Below are positions 1 through 10,994 of a DNA stretch of 64,000 bases, in pieces (the stretch's first letter is position 1; each line of letters begins with the position of its first letter). The stretch spans positions 13,996,001-14,060,000 of the forward strand of contig CM043698.1 of the NCBI GenBank assembly GCA_023935145.1. The letters are read 5' to 3'. A program made the position numbers and the translations under genes. The notes beneath the pieces are model-generated. The model was not told the DNA's origin, did no database searches, and worked only from the letters and a program-made list of their open reading frames with translations. The stretch comes from Bretschneidera sinensis (lineage: Eukaryota > Streptophyta > Magnoliopsida > Brassicales > Akaniaceae).

Positions 1-26
1 AGGGCACTTGTGCTTGCCTCCATGGG
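1..26 (-). pseudogene. GASA C-terminal fragment at window edge
   Basis: These 26 bases are identical to positions 150-175, which encode the conserved GASA tail HGGKHKCP of the adjacent gene on the minus strand. Just beyond the shared stretch the two sequences diverge, so upstream codons for the usual TTHGG context are absent here. It is either the broken end of another GASA copy or a short local duplication of the gene's 3' end. The stop codon would lie outside the window. What lies to the left cannot be seen. Confidence 0.6.
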
Positions 27-146
27 CAAAGGTACACACCATTAAACATTTCGTCTGCCATTAACGCAAAAGAAGAAGAAAAAAAACACAGAAGGAAATT
101 AATAAGCAATTTTATAATTAATATCTTTAGCTTCTAATTAGGTTGT

Positions 147-648
147 TTAAGGGCACTTGTGCTTGCCTCCATGGGTAGTCATGTTGGCATAGCAAGGGCA
201 GACATCATAGTGGTCATAAGTGCCTGGAGGAACACATTTGCAGCGAGCGCAGCATGTCCCACATGCCCTCTTGCATAGATTCTGCCTTGATGATAACTTG
301 CATCTAACATCACATGCCGAATCACAATCTAAAACATCACAATTAATTAATTATGTGTTTAACTAACCATATACAGTGATTGTTAATTATTATAGAGAGA
401 ATTAATTTGGTAGGATGATTTCCTTTGTACCTATTTCCATGGGTGGAGGACTCGCTGCTGGGGCTGTCATCACCTGAAAACATACAGTAACCATTATGCT
501 CTTAATGGGTTACTCATTTGTCCTTAATTTTAGATAATTATATATACATGTAAAGGGTTTGGATTTTTACCTGCAAATCAGACTCAACAAGATGGAGGAA
601 AAGAAGAGAAACAAGAAATGAAGCTATGAGAGTCTTGGAAATGGCCAT
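147..648 (-). CDS. GASA/snakin gibberellin-regulated cysteine-rich peptide (GASA1-like)
   Basis: Three exons on the minus strand: 571-648, 431-473 and 147-328, joined in frame with GT-AG introns to give 100 aa. Residues 1-23 form a signal peptide that starts MAISKTLIAS and ends near the Ala/Glu-Ser-Asp region, so the peptide is predicted to be secreted. A short proline-rich spacer follows (exon 2, PAASPPP). The C-terminal 60 residues hold the 12 cysteines of the GASA domain, including the CGTCCARC and CVPPGTY motifs and the KCP end. The last intron splits the Asp codon just before the first cysteine, as in the other GASA gene of this window. Family knowledge: these peptides are hormone-responsive and act in cell-wall growth, redox control or antimicrobial defence; the specific role here is not shown. 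The signal sequence and domain most resemble Arabidopsis GASA1. A TATA box lies about 80 bp upstream of the ATG. Confidence 0.95.
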
Positions 649-725
649 TGCTTGAGGATTAGAGATTGGAACTTTTTGTTCTGTATCAATCCTTACAGTT
701 GATGAGTGGGGTGACAGAAGTGTGA

Positions 726-733
726 TATTTATA
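726..733 (-). promoter_or_regulatory. TATA box of the left GASA gene
   Basis: On the minus strand the sequence reads TATAAATA in a GC-flanked context (gcc before, tcac after), 78-85 bp upstream of the ATG at 648. This spacing allows a transcription start about 30 bp downstream and a 5' UTR of about 50 bases. The second GASA gene has the same TATAAATA octamer. Confidence 0.75.
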
Positions 734-1846
734 GGCATGTCAAGGGAAATTGGTCCTATTAGAATGTAATTAATGTTATAACAAAAGAAGATGTAATTAA
801 TGGTATACCCAAAAAAGAGAGGATGTAATTAATGGGATAAGATGACCACATGAGATTTGTTTGCTTTGTTGAAAGTGTTTGGATATGAGTGCTTTCATTA
901 CGGTGGATGAGAGTATAAACTTTGCATTATAATTTGATTTGAATCAGTATTTATATCTGATTCATGTGAGAGAGTACTCATGTAGACGTCACTCATTGGT
1001 CACTCTCTTTCACCGTTTTTTCTTAAAGCAAAAAAAAAGGGTAAGTTGCATTCTTCTAAAGTCAAAAGGAAGTTAAGTGCAAGAAGAAGAAGAAGCATTC
1101 TCTTGTTTGATACGAAAGAAAACGTTATTACGGGATCAAATAAATTTGATTTAATTTAAATGATTTAATCAAGTTTTAAAATGTGACCAAACATGGTCAG
1201 CGTAATATCTGTTTTGGTAAGCTTTCAAAAACTAAATCAAATTACAAATTGATTATGTTGATGTTGAATTTAAATTAATTTAAATTTAATTTTTTAAATT
1301 TATTCAAAACAAAAAGATTTAAATATTTAGATTTATGTTAAATTAAATCCCATCTAAACCTTATTAATTGTAGATTAGATTGGTAATGATATAATAAACT
1401 TCTAGATTGGTAACGATAAAATTAAATTAAATTATCATCAAATTTATTATATATAAAATAATTTTAATAAAAAAATAATTAATTTAGAGGGTTTTGCGCG
1501 TATATAATGCTTCAGTTGACAATGCTATAATTGCTGCAAAAGAACATACGGACACGTAAGTGGTCAACTCAAAAAGGGTGGAACCATTCATTGATCAAGT
1601 GGCTGAGGTTAATCGATGTGTTTATAATTTAATGTGTAAATAGCAGGTTATCAACCAATCTTTATCACACACGGGACTTTGCGGATCCGTTTAGGTTACT
1701 TTCACGGCAGCTTAAAGGACAAAGTCACTTCACTTGAACAGATTGTGTAAAGGCAAGTCTTAAGTGACAACTGTAATCAGTCTTTTACTATCTTCTACTT
1801 TCTCTTTGGTGATAAAAAAGTATAAAACTGGAAACGCGTGTTAAAC
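734..1846. other. Intergenic, promoter-proximal DNA
   Basis: No gene is visible. This is the upstream region of the left GASA gene: AT-rich, with short direct repeats of a gatgtaattaatg-type sequence near 770-835. No recognisable transposon end was seen. Confidence 0.6.
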
Positions 1847-2862
1847 TAGGGGTAGTAGTTGGCCGGGCCGGGCCGGGCCGGGTCGTGCTGTGCTTCCACT
1901 TCTTCCATGTTGTGTTATATTTTTAAAATTTTCGGTCTATTATGGTTTAAGACTTGGATATTGGCTCATCGATTTTATAAATATATATTAATTTTTTATA
2001 TTTTTTTATTAAAAATTATAAATATTGAATTGAATACTTATAAAAAAAACTATCGTTTTATTGATAAGTTAATTACTACAAATAACCTAAAAATTAAACA
2101 AAAACAACAAAATAAACAAATAATTTAAAAATTATAACTTAAAAAAATTTTCTGAATAAATAACTTACAAAAATAACAAATAAAATAAAGTAAGATGAAA
2201 TAACTTATGAATCGGTGAAATATAAAAAAACAATTTAAAATTTTTAAAAATTAAAAATATATAAAATATTATCAATAATTAAAAAAATAATTTTATAACC
2301 TTTTGACATTTAAATAAAAAAAAAACAAACTTATCCACTTCATAGACAAACAACTTTAGAAATTGAATGATGAGCTTTCTAACCAAACTATGCAGCTAAG
2401 TTTCATTCGGTAGATTAAAAAGAATAATATTATATGATTTCTTCTTAATGTTTTAGTTCCTTGAATCAAATGTTATTATATTAAAATCAAACAATTATAA
2501 TTTCAATATTTAAATTAAAAATTCACAAATAATATTTTTTTGTGTTTAAATATTTGTATAGACTTGATTTAATTTATATTAATATGCGATTTTGGGTAAA
2601 GTTGCTTAATTTATGAATTAGTAGATCACGTGTTATTATGTTAAGAATAGGATAATAATTTTTATTTTTGTCGATCATCCTAAAATATAAAATTTATCAT
2701 CAACTAATTTTTTTTTACTTATTATTCTAATGGCATAAAATTGTATGTAATTTTGAATTTATTAGATATTATGGTTATGCTTTATGCCGTGCCGTGGACT
2801 TAAAAAATTAGGCCTAGCACAGCACTAAATAATACTGTGCTAAGCACGGCACAGCCCGTGAA
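1847..2862. mobile_element. Truncated non-autonomous hAT-like element
   Basis: The left end begins TAGGGGTAGTAG, followed by four GGGCC units and then GTCGTGCTGTGC. This matches the ends of plant hAT-type non-autonomous elements (TAGGGGTGGCAA followed by GC-rich subterminal repeats). The right side carries GC-rich subterminal repeats (CCGTGCCGTGG, GCACGGCACAGCCCG near 2790-2860) but no terminal inverted repeat, so it appears truncated. The AT-rich interior (about 2380-2660) matches, in reverse orientation, the interior of the complete element at 32004-33075. Both are therefore one family. No transposase is encoded. Confidence 0.65.
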
Positions 2863-4387
2863 AGAATATTATATGATTTCGTCGGAATTAACTAGAAAAA
2901 ATGCATTACATCAATTTTTAGAGTTAAAAATTTAATAAACGTATATTAAGAGACTAATCTCAGAAATTGTCCATCGCATTCTGGTCTTTGAATTGCTGCC
3001 ACAGGGCTTCAAGTGGCTCACAACTTGCATCAACCTTTCCATTTTACCAAGAGCTCATGAAGAAGAGGTTTTGGCTTGTAGCACATTTGTGTTTGAGAAT
3101 TGAGTGTGTTAAAAGTAATACCCCTTTGTGCTTGTTTATTTGGTTGGTTTGATGTGACTTTGCTACTTTTTGGAGATGCTAAGTAATATAGTGATAAAGA
3201 TTGCCTCAACTCCTAAGTATGTCTTGTAGGTGTTTGATAAATGTTCCACATGCTGCTTTCTTGCATTATTTGATGTCTTTTGCTCACTTTGATAAAAGAT
3301 GCTGAAGTTGGGCTTCGTTCAATCTCATCATCACTTTCGCCTTCTTTCGCTATGAAAACATAAATCTATCCGGCCAAACACAAGGAAAACAGTGAGATCA
3401 TCACAAACTAAAAGAAAAAGGAAAATGAAAAATTATAGTTAAAAAAATCTCATTTTTGCAATCATCGTCCCTATATTTGAAATTTTACAAAGATTAAAAG
3501 TAACAAAATTCACATAAACAAAAAATTTTAGTAACAATTAAAAATATTAAAAGTAAAAAGGTATGTCATGTAAATGCATGAGTCATGGAAATATGAGGTG
3601 CAAACTTCGTTCCCAATTAAAAGTAATTGAAACTTCACATAAGGTGGTTTAAATATGATTCCAAATATAGTTACAATGGGTTTTTTTCTCAATTCTACAC
3701 ATGGCACTTTTATATTTTGTTTAACCGGTTTGGTTTAATATAAAAAGTGATAATTTCCTCATCATTTGCATGACTTTTATTTCTTTTATTTTAAAATTCT
3801 AATACAATAATATAATATAAACATATTGTAAAATGTAAAAATATAAAAATAAAAGTAAAAGAGAGAGATTAGAAATAGCATTTGATTCGGAAGTTTTACA
3901 CCGAAATTTGCATTAATTAAAAATTTCATTAATAATATTCGTATTCAACCAATATTATTAATGAATTTTCAGATCAAATTTCCTGCTGCCAAGAACTTAC
4001 AAGATTACAATCAGGCATGAAGCAATAGCGCCGTTTTAAAAAGCCTTAGATAGGAACTGAGCCTTAGGGTTCCACTACTGTTAACTTGGGGTTTAATCAG
4101 GGTTAACGGATATTGGTAGTTAAGTTAAACCGTGGATTAGAACTAGGGTTAAGTATCCTGCAACTGCATGGCTCCTGTCATATGACGGACGGTCAAGATC
4201 ATATTACCGTAGATTGAACTCAGACATAGACTGACAAGAGTTACCCTTTTTAAGTCCAACGCTCTAAAGAAGTTTGTGACTTTCACGATCCAAACAGATA
4301 TAGCTTGCCATTCCATTTGACAAACTGAAAGTTCAGAGTTGTGAGGACTTCCTTTCATTGGCTTAATATTTATCTGAATACTGAACT

Positions 4388-4388
<1 letters not shown>
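2863..4388. other. Intergenic DNA, no gene recognised
   Basis: Nothing is recognised apart from the AT-rich hairpin at 3925-3965. The stretch at 2960-3360 is less AT-rich and may be an old gene or transposon fragment, but no frame gives a recognisable protein. Confidence 0.4.
3925..3965. repeat. Perfect 15-bp inverted repeat (AT-rich stem-loop)
   Basis: The left arm TTCATTAATAATATT (3925-3939) is the exact reverse complement of 3951-3965, with an 11-base loop. It could form a hairpin in DNA or RNA. No element boundary was seen around it. Confidence 0.8.

Positions 4389-4418
<30 letters not shown>
4389..4418. repeat. Poly-T tract (30 bases)
   Basis: An uninterrupted run of 30 T. It could be the poly-A tail of a retroelement inserted on the minus strand, but no element body was recognised next to it. 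Confidence 0.9.
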
Positions 4419-4419
<1 letters not shown>

Positions 4420-4514
4420 TTGTAATTTAGATTAAGACAGTATTTAGTTATTTACCTGACCTGTTAAAATACCTTTAAAGGCTTACAAAATAGAATTTGC
4501 AAAACTTGCAGTCT

Positions 4515-4557
4515 TCACTAATTGGGTCAAATTGAACGTGGATTCCTATGTCAATTT
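4515..4557 (+). mobile_element. LINE RNase H fragment, left half (split by hAT-like element)
   Basis: The plus strand reads TNWVKLNVDSYVN, matching the start of the RNase H-like domain at the end of plant LINE ORF2 (WxKLNxDGS pattern). The reading resumes at 6091 on the other side of the hAT-like insertion. Confidence 0.6.
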
Positions 4558-6082
4558 AGAGTTGGCAAAATCCGATTCTGAGTTAAAATCTTAAGATTAA
4601 TTTGAAACTTGATCCATTCAAAATTTAAAATTTATTAAAATAACGTGATTTGAAGCTGATTCGATTTGAACTCGAATGATTTGAAATCTGAAATAATTCA
4701 AACAAAAAACAATCCAAAACTCAAAATGTTTCAAACTCGAACGATCCGAAATCCAAAAGAACCTGGACCCATTTTGACCTAAAACCCTAAACAACAAAAC
4801 TCAAAACCCAAATTAATATGATTTTTTTGTTAAAAACAATTACTTGTTAAATTGATGGTGGTAAAATATAAATTATCATCTCATTATCTCATATGTATGG
4901 TTAATAATAATAGTTATAAATAAAATGAAAGTAGAATGTTTATTGAAATTTACTTATAAAAAACACCACATTATATTTTGCTTTTTTTACTTTTACGGTT
5001 TTGGATTTCGATTTCACAAATAAGAAAATATATTTGATATTTCTATACAAAGGTACAGTACACAAACATTAGTTCCAATTAAATTCCTTTACGTTATGTT
5101 CGGGAATAAAATGGAAAAGACCGAAAGAAAAAGAAACGTTTTAATTACATGATTCTTTATATAAACATACTGACGTTTAAAAATTAGTTTCGATTTTTCA
5201 TTTACAATACAATTTGCATGTGCTTTATACGTATTTATATAATAAAAATAATGTAACATAGGAGCTCACAAGAGTTGAGAGATTCAAGAGTCTCTCGTTT
5301 CATAAAATTTTAAAAAAGTCATAATTTTGCCCTTTCACTCTTGTTATCCCACATTTGCTTTTATGTGTCGGTTACTTTATCATGACTTAAACTTAGAGTT
5401 TATATGTTCTCTCATTCACATGCTGCACTTGATCTTATCCGAGCATAGACTCTCCTATTATTATATTACACGAGGATCATTTTCCTTTAGCTTTTGCTTT
5501 TTTTTCCTATGTCACCTACAACTGAGATCTTGGAGCTAAGGCCAAGGCCCTTCCTAAAGCCGATGGATACGTAGTTTCTTGTTCAAATCAAAAGCCTTCC
5601 CGCCTCACTCGAACAAGCAGACTGGCCGACGCCAAAGAATCCAACCATTCAACGGTAAGGGCAGTAGAAAAGAAAGATAGGGCATTAGCAGCTTCAACTC
5701 GAGAAGGAGCATCCCCTAAATAGGAAAAGAAAAAAAAAATAAAGTACAAAGTTTTTTTATATTTATTATTGCTAACGTGTCTGATGAACTTAATTATATT
5801 GAAATTTTAAAAATATAACATAAGACCTAAAATGACATCACCAAAAGCTAGAAGAAAAAAATTGTGCAACCTGAACCTGCCCAAAACCCAAGATAACTTG
5901 CAACCCAAAATGATCCGTAGTCTGAATGACTCGAGCTCGAAATGACCTAAACCCTAAATAGCGACTCAAACCCGAAATAACTCGAACATAAAATAACTCG
6001 AATTTGAAACGACCAAATTTGAAACTCGAATTCAACCTGACTCGAACCTAAGCCAACCCGACCCACCCGATTGCCACTTATA
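4558..6082. mobile_element. Non-autonomous hAT-like element with 8-bp target duplication
   Basis: The element begins AGAGTTGGCAAAATCCGA and ends CCCGATTGCCACTTATA, so the ends are imperfect inverted repeats of the TAxxxGTGGCAA type. It is flanked by GTCAATTT (4550-4557) and GTCAATAT (6083-6090), an 8-bp target-site duplication with one mismatch. The subterminal regions are dense in ACTCGAA/GACCCGA-type repeats (4640-4800 and 5860-6060), typical of this group. No transposase ORF was found, so mobilisation would have needed an outside enzyme. It splits a LINE RNase H domain. Confidence 0.8.
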
Positions 6083-6090
6083 GTCAATAT

Positions 6091-6420
6091 GCGTCACTGT
6101 AGTGGCTGTGAGTTCTTAGGGATGAGAGAGGTAATTGGATTATGGCTTTTTCTATGAACATTGGATATGGCTCCAGTGTGACTGCAGAGCTTTGGGCTCT
6201 AAGGGATGGTTTGATCATGGCCCGTGAGCTTGGCATTTCTTTTCTTCATATTGAGCTCCACGCGTAGATTGTCATTCGTTTGATTATTACTGATGAGACT
6301 GATGATCACCCTTGATTCGGTTATCTAAGATTGCAGGTCATTGCTTAGGGAATTTAAGGAATTCTTTGTCATGTTTATCGTGAAGCGAAGTAGGCTACAA
6401 ATATACTTGTTAAGAAAGGA
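6091..6420 (+). mobile_element. LINE RNase H fragment, right half
   Basis: The plus frame reads GCEFLGDERGNWIMAFS, then SSVTAELWALRDGL and ARELGISFLHIEL, which are diagnostic for the RNase H-like domain of plant LINE ORF2. Several in-frame stops follow (after HIELHA, for example), so it is dead. Together with 4515-4557 it forms one interrupted domain. Confidence 0.85.
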
Positions 6421-7560
6421 ATAACGATTTTTTTTTTTTTGGATTTTAATGTTTTTGATTTCCCTCTCTCATGGTTGTATTATTATTATTATTATTATAT
6501 AGATCAAAAAAATATATACAAAATACATTAGGTATTCTTAAGAAGTAAGATCTAAAAGGCCCATTATAAACTTAAACGAAACTCAAAAAACACAGAACAT
6601 ACACAACTCTATAGGCATAAATCTTAATTTTTCTGATTATGCAGTTTGAGGAAATTATCTAGTGTTCCTAACCATTCAAATGTGGTAGACCATTCTGACC
6701 AAGACAGCTCGCTTGGCCTTTGCAGGAGGGCAGTCCCTCTAGCTTCCATGTATTGTATTGTATTATTGATACGGGCACGAGAAGTTCTATCTTCTAGGCT
6801 TGTAACTTTTTAATTTTCTATATTATGACCCTTTTTTTCAAAAAAAAAAAAAACTTTCGAATTTTAACAATCTATTTAGTTTAAATGAATTCCATAGTTT
6901 TTATGAAATTCATTTGAATTTTATAAGTTGTTGTGTTTGGTTTGTTAATAAAGTGTGTAATTCATTTATAAATGAATTGACCACGTGTTTGGTTTGTCAA
7001 TAAAAGTGTAAAATTCATTTTCAAATGAATTGTTGTATAATTGAATTAGTTATTGGCAAATTCTATCAAAATTGATAAAATTTATAGATGAACTCTAGAC
7101 ATGAGTTTTTGTAAAATTAGAAGAGTAAAATTACCATTCTCTTCTCTATTCTTCTATTTCTCTTCATCCTTTATTTTTACTTTTGTTTCTTTTTTTTTTG
7201 TTTTAGAATAAAATTAAAAAAATATGAAAGAATATGTTATAAAAATAAAGTGAATATGTTACTATATTCAAATTGATGTATACTAAAGTAAAACTAACAT
7301 TTAAAAAAAACGATAAATTAACATTTAATTTCCATATTTCATCCAAAAAAATCAAATTCCATTTCTGGATTATAAATTCATTTTGTGAATTGAAAAAAGT
7401 AAATAATGTTAATTTTGTTGAATAATATCAATAAAATTAAAATTTACATGTTAAATGAATTAAAACGTGATATAATTAAAGGTATTAAGTAAAATTTAAT
7501 AAATGTATTGAATTATTAGTTGATCCCAAACAAAAAGTTCATTTTAATTCTACAGACACC
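6421..7560. other. AT-rich intergenic DNA with recurrent aaattcatt/aatgaattt motifs
   Basis: No gene. From about 6860 the sequence is saturated with short inverted motifs (ATTCATTTxxAAATGAAT). They continue into the repeat at 7561-8125 and recur near 55530-55910, suggesting an old AT-rich dispersed repeat family. A (TTA)n stretch lies at about 6477-6497. Confidence 0.5.
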
Positions 7561-8125
7561 AAACATGAAAATTCATATGAGTTCATTTGCAAATGAATTT
7601 CAATTTCAATTAATTTGAAAATGAAATGTAAGTTCATTTACAAATGAGTTATAGTTTCATTTCATTTGAAAATATTGAATTCTATACTTAAATTCATACC
7701 AAACATAATGAAATTATCTATAAACAAAAATATAAACTCAATAAATCAGATTGTCATACTTGCATGCAAGATAGTGAATGTTTAGATTAAATTAATTTGA
7801 AAATAAAATATAAGTTTATTTATAAATTAATTTTAGTTCCACTCTATTTGAAAATGAATTGTTATTTTATTTACAAATGAATTATAGTTTTACATTATTT
7901 AAAAATACAAAATTCTATATTTAAATTCATACCGAACAAAATAAAATTATCTATAGATAAAAATATAAACTAAATAAAACAGATTACTATACTTACGTGC
8001 AAGATAATTAATGTTTTGCATAAATTATTTTAAAAAACAATGATTGCATCATGTCTACATATCCAACTCTCAAAGGTACAAAAGTATATGGTCTTTCTAC
8101 GCGGTGCAGTGGATTTAAATACAAG
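7561..8125. repeat. 565-bp dispersed repeat, copy 1
   Basis: Nearly identical in order and content to 11917-12482, in direct orientation. Shared landmarks include the ACTTGCATGCAAGATAGTGAATG stretch (7759-7781, shown here only as a landmark) and the GTGCAGTGGATTTAAATACAAG-like end. No coding capacity was recognised. Confidence 0.85.
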
Positions 8126-8534
8126 CCAAAGCCAAAAGTGACCTATGTTTTTTTTTGTAATTACAAAATTTTATTTATTTAATATATATATATATATAAT
8201 AAACTGTAACGTTATTATGAGTTTTTATTGTGATAATAAAATAATAAAATTTTTATATTATGATCAAATCAATCATTATAATATTTATATATATATTTTT
8301 TTATAAAAATAACTTTATGCGGTGTAGTGGATTTAGATATCAGCCAAAACCAAAAGTAACTTAAGTTTTGAAACTACAAAATTTTAGAATCAATTTTTAT
8401 TATGTATGTTTTATTTATTCGATTCTATTTTTGAGTGAATTGTAATATTATTATGAGTTTTTATCAGTATAATAAAATAATATAAATTTATATTATTATT
8501 AAATCAATTATTATAATATTTGTATATAATATAT
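8099..8534. repeat. Tandem duplication, unit about 218 bp
   Basis: Copy A (8099-8316) starts GCGGTGCAGTGGATTTAAAT. Copy B (8317-8534) starts GCGGTGTAGTGGATTTAGAT. Both then carry AGCCAAAxCCAAAAGT and a TTATGAGTTTTTAT block followed by an AT-rich tail. The copies have diverged by substitutions and small indels. Copy A overlaps the end of the 565-bp repeat. Confidence 0.8.
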
Positions 8535-9311
8535 TTTCGAAAAAAAAATTGTAAACCAAAATCATTGCCACTCGTATAGAATAAGTGTATTTTTAAATTT
8601 TAATGTTTTTTTATTTCTCTTCTTTCCTCCAATTTTTTTTCTTTTACTAATCATATATTTTTCTTTCCTTTACTAATGATATAATAAGTGTGTTTTTAAA
8701 TTTTTTAATAAAACTTTTCTTTATGTTTTTCACATAAATGCATTTGACAGCTGGAAAATGTTTTATGAAAAATGAAAATAAAAATAGAAATGGAGCGAAC
8801 TTATAAAAAAATTTATTTTCATTGTTTTTAGTAAATTTAAAACAGAAATTTATACTATTAAAAAATAAAAATGAAAACACAACACAAATTGTTTTCAGTA
8901 TCTGAATATAGAGAATGAAAAAACATTATTAAAAACCAAACAGATAGCTAAAATAACTCATCACATTTCAGTATCTGAAACAAATAAGGATTCTTTCACT
9001 GAGAGAAAAAATCGCCAGATGCTTGAGAAATAAAAATACTTATATAAAAAAGAAAAAACGAAGCCTACGATTGGACCAAGGATCTCAATCACATGCCGTA
9101 AATTTTAGCAATTCCTAAATTTCCGAAAAGGTAATAACTCCTTAACGCCCAATAAGGAAATTTTTAGATTCTTTTGATGCTATACAATTCCAAAAGATCT
9201 TTCAATAACTTCAAAAATCTTCGATTATTGATTCATAAAAATTAAAAAAAAAAGACAAAATCTCATTCTAAAAACTATACCCGATTCCCTCACTTACAAA
9301 AGATAAGATCA
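8535..9311. other. AT-rich DNA downstream of the EAR-motif gene
   Basis: No separate gene was seen. The part nearest 9311 is probably the 3' UTR of the minus-strand gene that ends at 9312. Confidence 0.4.
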
Positions 9312-10743
9312 TTATCTAGAAGAACAACGCAGCTTAATAGATGCATTAGAGTTCTTGAACCTGCAGATCTGAATTCTCTTTTGTCTTGCTTGAGCAGCGA
9401 TGGCCCTACTCATACTCTTGTTAACCATCATCAGATCAAACGGTTGTTGAAAGTCCACACCAAAAGCCTCGTCTGGAGAAACGTTGAGATCAGGGATACC
9501 AAGAGGGCCCACATAATCATTGACCCTTCCCAATTCAATGCTCGCTGGCAACGAGGACAACCTTTGGCCATATGGGTCATCAGGATTCTCACGGATTTCT
9601 GTATTACGAGCCATCTGATTAATGAAGAACTGTTGTTGATGAAGCACTATGGGTTCACTCTGATGATGGCCTTGATTCTCAACAGCGAGGGATTTGACCG
9701 TGGGTTGGTCTAATTCTATCGCAAGATTCAACTTTTTGCTAGTTACCAAATGAGGCTCCTCTTGTTTAAGGCTGAGATTCATCAACTGAAAGGGAAAGAG
9801 GAAAAGGAAATTGAAAGAATTAGGACCCCATAAACAGGAAAAGCAAAAAAGAAAAAAAAAACACAGATTATTTATCATAGAATATACAAACCTCTTGTTT
9901 TCTTGCTTTCAACTGTAAATTAATTGCTACCTGCTTGTCGTAATATCGCTTCACAGTCTCCACCTCCTGTTTCAATTTCGCAGTCAAAATATAATATTAA
10001 TGTGTTGCTTAAAAAACAAAAAATGAAAATTTGTGATAAAAAAAATCAAGAGACAAGGATAATGCAGCCCTTTGAAGGACAAATTAATTGATAACAGAAG
10101 TGAAAAAAAAGACTCACCCCTTTAAGTAATTCTTTGCGCCGAGTTAACTCTTCTACAATCTTCAACCATTCCTCTCTCTTCTTACATAGCCATCAGTAAA
10201 CAGAGAACACCCACATGAGAAAAAAAGTGAAAGAATTCTTTTTTTTTTTTTACTATTTAAAAGGAACAGAATAAAACCCACATCTCAAAACTTCATAAAA
10301 AATTAAACCCATAAAGGAAATCACTTGAACAAACAGCCATGAAAGTGAATTGAGGGAATGAAGGTCAAGAAAAAGCAGGGAAAATTATTATTATAAAAAA
10401 AACAAGAGAGAGAATGAGAGTTAACCCTTTTAAGAGTGGATTTTCCCTTCAAGTTGTTACGCTTCTCGTCAGATTCACTGGGCGAGAAGGAGAGAGGCGT
10501 TGCAGGGCTGGTTGCTCCGACCTTGTTGGTGGGTCCCTCCTCCGCAGCAGGAAAAGTATCAAGAAAGGACGGTGATGATGAAGATGATAATAATAATCGA
10601 ACACGATCAAGAGATGGGGTGTCGCCGCAAGCAGATCTCCTCCTCTTGGCTCCCCAGGTGAACGGAAACCGAGACCGAGACTCGGATTCAAAGATTAGAT
10701 GAGGAAGCTCCATCAAGAGTGAAGCAACTTCAATCTCCTCCAT
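9312..10743 (-). CDS. Plant nuclear-type protein with DLNxxP (EAR-like) motif
   Basis: Four exons on the minus strand (10426-10743, 10118-10180, 9892-9966, 9312-9785) join in phase 0 with GT-AG introns to give 309 aa. Exon 1 encodes an acidic/hydrophobic start (MEEIEVASLLMELPHLIFES), a KRRR cluster (residues 33-36) that could be a nuclear signal, and a serine-rich stretch. Exons 2-3 encode a charged helical segment (EEWLKIVEELTRRKELL, then EVETVKRYYDKQ) that looks like a short coiled coil. Exon 4 contains LMNLSLK (153-159) and GIPDLNVSPDEAFG, whose DLNVSP (251-256) fits the DLNxxP type of EAR repression motif; a basic C-terminus follows (ARQKRIQICRFK). Inference: a transcriptional co-regulator. 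I do not recognise a named family. A CACGTG G-box lies about 250 bp upstream. Confidence 0.85.
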
Positions 10744-10988
10744 AGTGCGACTATCTTTAATTACTCAACTCTGTTTCTTCTTAGTTTTCCAAAGAGGAAT
10801 TGGGGTTTAGGAAAAGAGAGAGAAAGATGCTACTCTCCCTGTTTGCTTCTTGTTTCAATTAAATTAAAGAGCTCCATATCGAGAACGGATTGGATTTGAG
10901 AGAGAGAGCTATAGATTGTTGCTTGGAGACGGGTTTTTCGCTTTTAATTAATATTTAGGAAATCTTTGGCCAGGGTGTGGCTAAGTGA

Positions 10989-10994
10989 CACGTG
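10989..10994. promoter_or_regulatory. G-box (CACGTG) upstream of the EAR-motif gene
   Basis: Palindromic CACGTG in the context GACACGTGTTCC, about 246 bp upstream of the ATG at 10743. It matches the ABRE/G-box core bound by plant bZIP and bHLH factors; function is inferred from sequence and position only. Confidence 0.5.

Noticed and set aside
1859..2128. ORF of 89 aa starting in the GGGCC repeats
   Set aside because: It is low-complexity translation of hAT-like subterminal repeats and AT-rich DNA.
4020..4130. AGGGTT-like pieces suggesting telomeric repeats
   Set aside because: Only isolated units are present, not a tandem array.
9381..9713. Plus-strand ORF of 110 aa
   Set aside because: It is antisense to the last exon of the EAR-motif gene, which has matching splice phases and family-like motifs.
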